Assembly: GCA_021927905.1 (NCBI GenBank)
Contig: LC537471.1
Coordinates: forward strand, 1 to 32,000
Length of the DNA: 32,000 bases
Reading direction: 5' to 3'
Source of the DNA: Chaetoceros tenuissimus
Taxonomy: Eukaryota; Bacillariophyta; Thalassiosirophyceae; Chaetocerotales; Chaetocerotaceae
In this document: positions 30,055 through 32,000 of the stretch, in pieces
Numbering within the stretch: the stretch's first letter is position 1
How the letters are laid out: each line of letters begins with the position of its first letter
Made by a program: the position numbers and the translations under genes
Notes under the pieces: model-generated
Told to the model about the DNA's origin: nothing
Database searches by the model: none
What the model saw: only the letters and a program-made list of their open reading frames with translations

Positions 30055-30082
30055 TTAACATCTTGCTTTTTTTCTTTATTAT
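30055..30082 (+). promoter_or_regulatory. Possible promoter of trnW
   Basis: TTAACA (30055-30060) and TATTAT (30077-30082) are 16 bases apart, with a start near 30090, about 10 bases before the tRNA. The match is moderate. The dnaB start is only 43 bases to the left on the other strand, so the two control regions share the spacer. Confidence 0.4.
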
Positions 30083-30099
30083 ACTTAAAATATAAGTAC

Positions 30100-30172
30100 G
30101 CGTCCTTAGTTCAGTTGGTAGAACGCTAGTCTCCAAAATTAGATGTCGAGGGTTCAAGTCCTTCAGGGCGCG
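30100..30172 (+). tRNA. trnW-CCA: tRNA-Trp (CCA)
   Basis: Acceptor GCGTCCT/AGGGCGC (one T·G pair), D arm GTTCAGTTGGTAGAAC, anticodon loop CTCCAAA (CCA), T loop TTCAAGT, 3' base G as usual for Trp, no CCA tail. The CCA anticodon reads UGG only, in keeping with UGA being a stop in this genome. Confidence 0.96.
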
Positions 30173-30175
30173 CTT

Positions 30176-30191
30176 CTCTTATTTATAAGAG
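30176..30191 (+). terminator. Short hairpin after trnW
   Basis: CTCTTA (30176-30181) and TAAGAG (30186-30191) pair over a 4-base loop, with a T-rich tail GTTCTTATTTTTT. It starts 4 bases after trnW and may terminate it before rpl11. The remaining 171 bases to rpl11 are A+T-rich leader with no gene seen. Confidence 0.5.
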
Positions 30192-30362
30192 GTTCTTATT
30201 TTTTAGATAGAATTTAAATTTAAAAAGCAATCCGTATTTAATCTTTTCAAATCGTTTTTCGAATTTAAAGGTTATTTCAGCTTTCAATGAAAACAATATC
30301 TTTTATAAAGATTAGTGTTTACTTCATTCAAGTTCAAAATGAAATAAAAAACGGTAATTACT

Positions 30363-30788
30363 ATGGCTAAAAAAGTAACAGCATTAATTAAATTAGCATT
30401 ACCCGCGGCTAAAGCAACACCAGCACCTCCTGTAGGTCCAGCTTTAGGTCAACATGGTGTTAATATTGCAGCATTTTGTAAAGAATATAATGCAAAAACT
30501 GGTGATAAAACTGGGTTAATTATTCCTGTAGAAATTTCAGTTTATGAAGATAGAAGTTATACTTTTATTCTTAAAACACCACCAGCTTCTGTTTTATTAG
30601 CAAATGCAGCAAAAATTAAAAAAGGTTCATCGACACCTAATAGTGTAAATGTCGGTTCAATTACTAAAGCTCAATTAGAAGAAATTGCTAGCATTAAATT
30701 ACCAGATTTAAACACTACAAAACTTACAAGTGCTGTAAAAATTGTTGAAGGAACTGCCCGTAACATGGGTATTTCAATCACAGATTAA
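30363..30788 (+). CDS. rpl11: 50S ribosomal protein L11
   Basis: The 141-residue protein has the L11 N-terminal [31 protein letters not shown] region (in pieces) with the proline-rich linker to the RNA-binding domain, and ends in [15 protein letters not shown]. It forms the base of the factor-binding stalk on 23S rRNA. It leads the rpl11-rpl1-rpl12 operon, 32 bases before rpl1. In bacteria this cluster adjoins rpoBC through rplJ; here the rpo genes are 15 kb away and no rpl10 is present between rpl1 and rpl12. No clear Shine-Dalgarno site is seen. Confidence 0.98.
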   Translation: MAKKVTALIKLALPAAKATPAPPVGPALGQHGVNIAAFCKEYNAKTGDKTGLIIPVEISVYEDRSYTFILKTPPASVLLANAAKIKKGSSTPNSVNVGSITKAQLEEIASIKLPDLNTTKLTSAVKIVEGTARNMGISITD

Positions 30789-30820
30789 TTGTAGATTGTT
30801 AATTTTATTAGGGAATTTTT

Positions 30821-31513
30821 ATGCGAAAATTATCACGTCGTCAGCAAGAAAATCAAGCAAAAACCAAAAATATTCTTTTTACTAACAAAGAAGAAGCTAT
30901 TAAGATTTTAAAAGAAACTGCAACAGCAAAATTTAATGAAACAGTTGAATTACACGCAAACTTAAATATTGATCCAAAATATGCAGATCAACAATTAAGA
31001 ACAACTGTAACTTTACCACATGGTGTTGGTAAATCAATTAAAATTGCAGTTTTAGCAAATGATAGTAATATGGCTGAAGCTCAAGCGGCAGGTGCCGATA
31101 TTGTTGGAAATGACGATTTAATTGAACAAATCAGTCAAGGTAACATTGATTTTGATTTATTAATTGCAACACCTGATATGATGCCAAAATTAGCTAAATT
31201 AGGTCGAGTACTAGGACCAAAGGGGTTAATGCCATCACCAAAATCAGGTACAGTTAGTACTACTTTAACTGAAACTTTATCAGATTTCAAAAAAGGTAAA
31301 TTTGAATACAAAGCAGATAAAACTGGTGTTGTTCACGTAAGTTTTGGTAAATCAAACTTTACAGAAACACAATTAGTTGAAAACTTAACAGCATTATACG
31401 AATCAATTGAACAAAACCGTCCTTCAGGTGTTAAAGGTAAATATTTTAAAAATCTATTTATCTGTACAAGTATGGGCCCGTCTATTCAATTAGATTTAGG
31501 TATTTTTGCTTAA
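30821..31513 (+). CDS. rpl1: 50S ribosomal protein L1
   Basis: The 230-residue product contains the L1 signature KLGRVLGPKGLMPSPKSGTV at about residues 125-147 (given in part) and the FKKGKFEYKADKTGVVHVSFGK segment. L1 forms the mobile stalk by the E site. The N-terminus MRKLSRRQQENQAKTKN is basic and the body begins at the NKEEAIKILKETA helix. AGGGAA lies 9 bases before the ATG. It is second in the rpl11-rpl1-rpl12 operon, 42 bases ahead of rpl12. Confidence 0.98.
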   Translation: MRKLSRRQQENQAKTKNILFTNKEEAIKILKETATAKFNETVELHANLNIDPKYADQQLRTTVTLPHGVGKSIKIAVLANDSNMAEAQAAGADIVGNDDLIEQISQGNIDFDLLIATPDMMPKLAKLGRVLGPKGLMPSPKSGTVSTTLTETLSDFKKGKFEYKADKTGVVHVSFGKSNFTETQLVENLTALYESIEQNRPSGVKGKYFKNLFICTSMGPSIQLDLGIFA

Positions 31514-31555
31514 AACTTAAATTATATTTAAATACATTAAAAAAAGAGAATTATT

Positions 31556-31942
31556 ATGTCAGATAAAATCGATCAAATCGTTGAAGAGTTAAAAACATTA
31601 ACATTATTAGAAGCTTCAGAATTAGTATCAAAAATTGAAGAAACATTTGGTGTAGATGCTTCTGCTGCTGTTGGCGGTGGTGCTGTTGTAATGGCTGCTG
31701 CTGGTCCTGCTGAAGAAGCGGAAGAAAAAACTGAATTTACAGTAATGTTAGACGAAGTACCAGCTGATAAGAAAATTGCTGTATTAAAAGTTGTTCGTGG
31801 TTTAACAGGCTTAGGTTTAAAAGAAGCTAAAGAATTAGTAGAATCTGCTCCGAAAGAAGTTCAAGCAGGTATTAGTAAAGATGCAGCTGAAGATGCGAAA
31901 AAACAAATCGAAGCAGCTGGTGGTAAAGTATCTTTAACATAA
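31556..31942 (+). CDS. rpl12: 50S ribosomal protein L12 (L7/L12)
   Basis: The 128-residue acidic protein has the N-terminal dimer domain ([25 protein letters not shown]), an alanine/glycine-rich hinge at about 40-60, and the C-terminal domain with [38 protein letters not shown] in the factor-binding region (in parts). It is the multi-copy stalk protein that recruits elongation factors. AAGAGAA lies upstream of the ATG. It is last in the rpl11-rpl1-rpl12 run, with an 18-bp hairpin after it. Confidence 0.98.
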   Translation: MSDKIDQIVEELKTLTLLEASELVSKIEETFGVDASAAVGGGAVVMAAAGPAEEAEEKTEFTVMLDEVPADKKIAVLKVVRGLTGLGLKEAKELVESAPKEVQAGISKDAAEDAKKQIEAAGGKVSLT

Positions 31943-31948
31943 TTTCAT

Positions 31949-31990
31949 AATAAATTCTAATAATTAAAAATATAATTATTAGAATTTATT
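31949..31990 (+). terminator. Hairpin after rpl12
   Basis: An 18-base perfect inverted repeat (31949-31966 with 31973-31990, loop 6) begins 6 bases after the rpl12 stop codon and is followed by T-rich sequence at the window end. It likely ends the rpl11-rpl1-rpl12 mRNA. Confidence 0.7.
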
Positions 31991-32000
31991 TATTATTTAT

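Overview
The window is a continuous piece of a plastid genome of the red-algal secondary lineage, most likely a diatom or a close relative such as a bolidophyte. Reasons: strong A+T richness, bacterial-type operons without introns, and plastid-retained psaD, petF, psbV, psbX, ycf45, ycf66, tatC, dnaB, rpl1/rpl11/rpl12/rpl19, a tmRNA gene and an SRP RNA gene. I support 27 protein genes (one cut by the window edge) and 9 RNA genes. No IS element, phage, CRISPR array or intron was seen. The lineage call rests on gene content and order, not on an alignment.

Layout. 1-4070 (minus strand): ycf45 (3' part outside the window), petD, petB, trnS-UGA, psaD, trnfM and rps2. 4158-15520 (minus): the transcription operon rps20-rpoB-rpoC1-rpoC2, reading on into rps2; all three large RNA polymerase genes are intact and long. 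15521-15727 is a divergent spacer with two large hairpins. 15728-25574 (plus): rpl33-rps18, psaA-psaB, trnT, ycf3, atpB-atpE, tatC and petA. 25635-28477 (minus): petF, rpl19, a CAU tRNA with a long variable arm, ssrA (tmRNA), trnR-CCG, psbV, ycf66, psbX and ffs (SRP RNA), listed in coordinate order. 28574-31942: trnF (plus), dnaB (minus), trnW, then rpl11-rpl1-rpl12 (plus).

How the genes work together. psaA/psaB/psaD encode the photosystem I core and its ferredoxin dock; ycf3 assembles it; petF encodes the ferredoxin it reduces. petA/petB/petD encode the cytochrome b6f core. psbV and psbX belong to photosystem II. atpB/atpE are the F1 beta and epsilon subunits. The rpo genes encode the bacterial-type plastid polymerase. 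Ribosomal protein genes, tRNAs and tmRNA serve translation and ribosome rescue. tatC and ffs are parts of two protein-targeting routes at the thylakoid. dnaB is the replicative helicase.

Points most worth attention: (1) an SRP RNA gene in the psbX-trnF gap, with a GUAA tetraloop and a clear sigma70-type promoter; (2) a class II tRNA with a CAU anticodon; (3) a tmRNA with a legible 21-residue tag; (4) a perfect operator-like palindrome touching the -10 box of petF; (5) a terminator-like hairpin with T runs on both sides, placed between the divergent starts of rps20 and rpl33. I found no wholly unknown multi-gene system.
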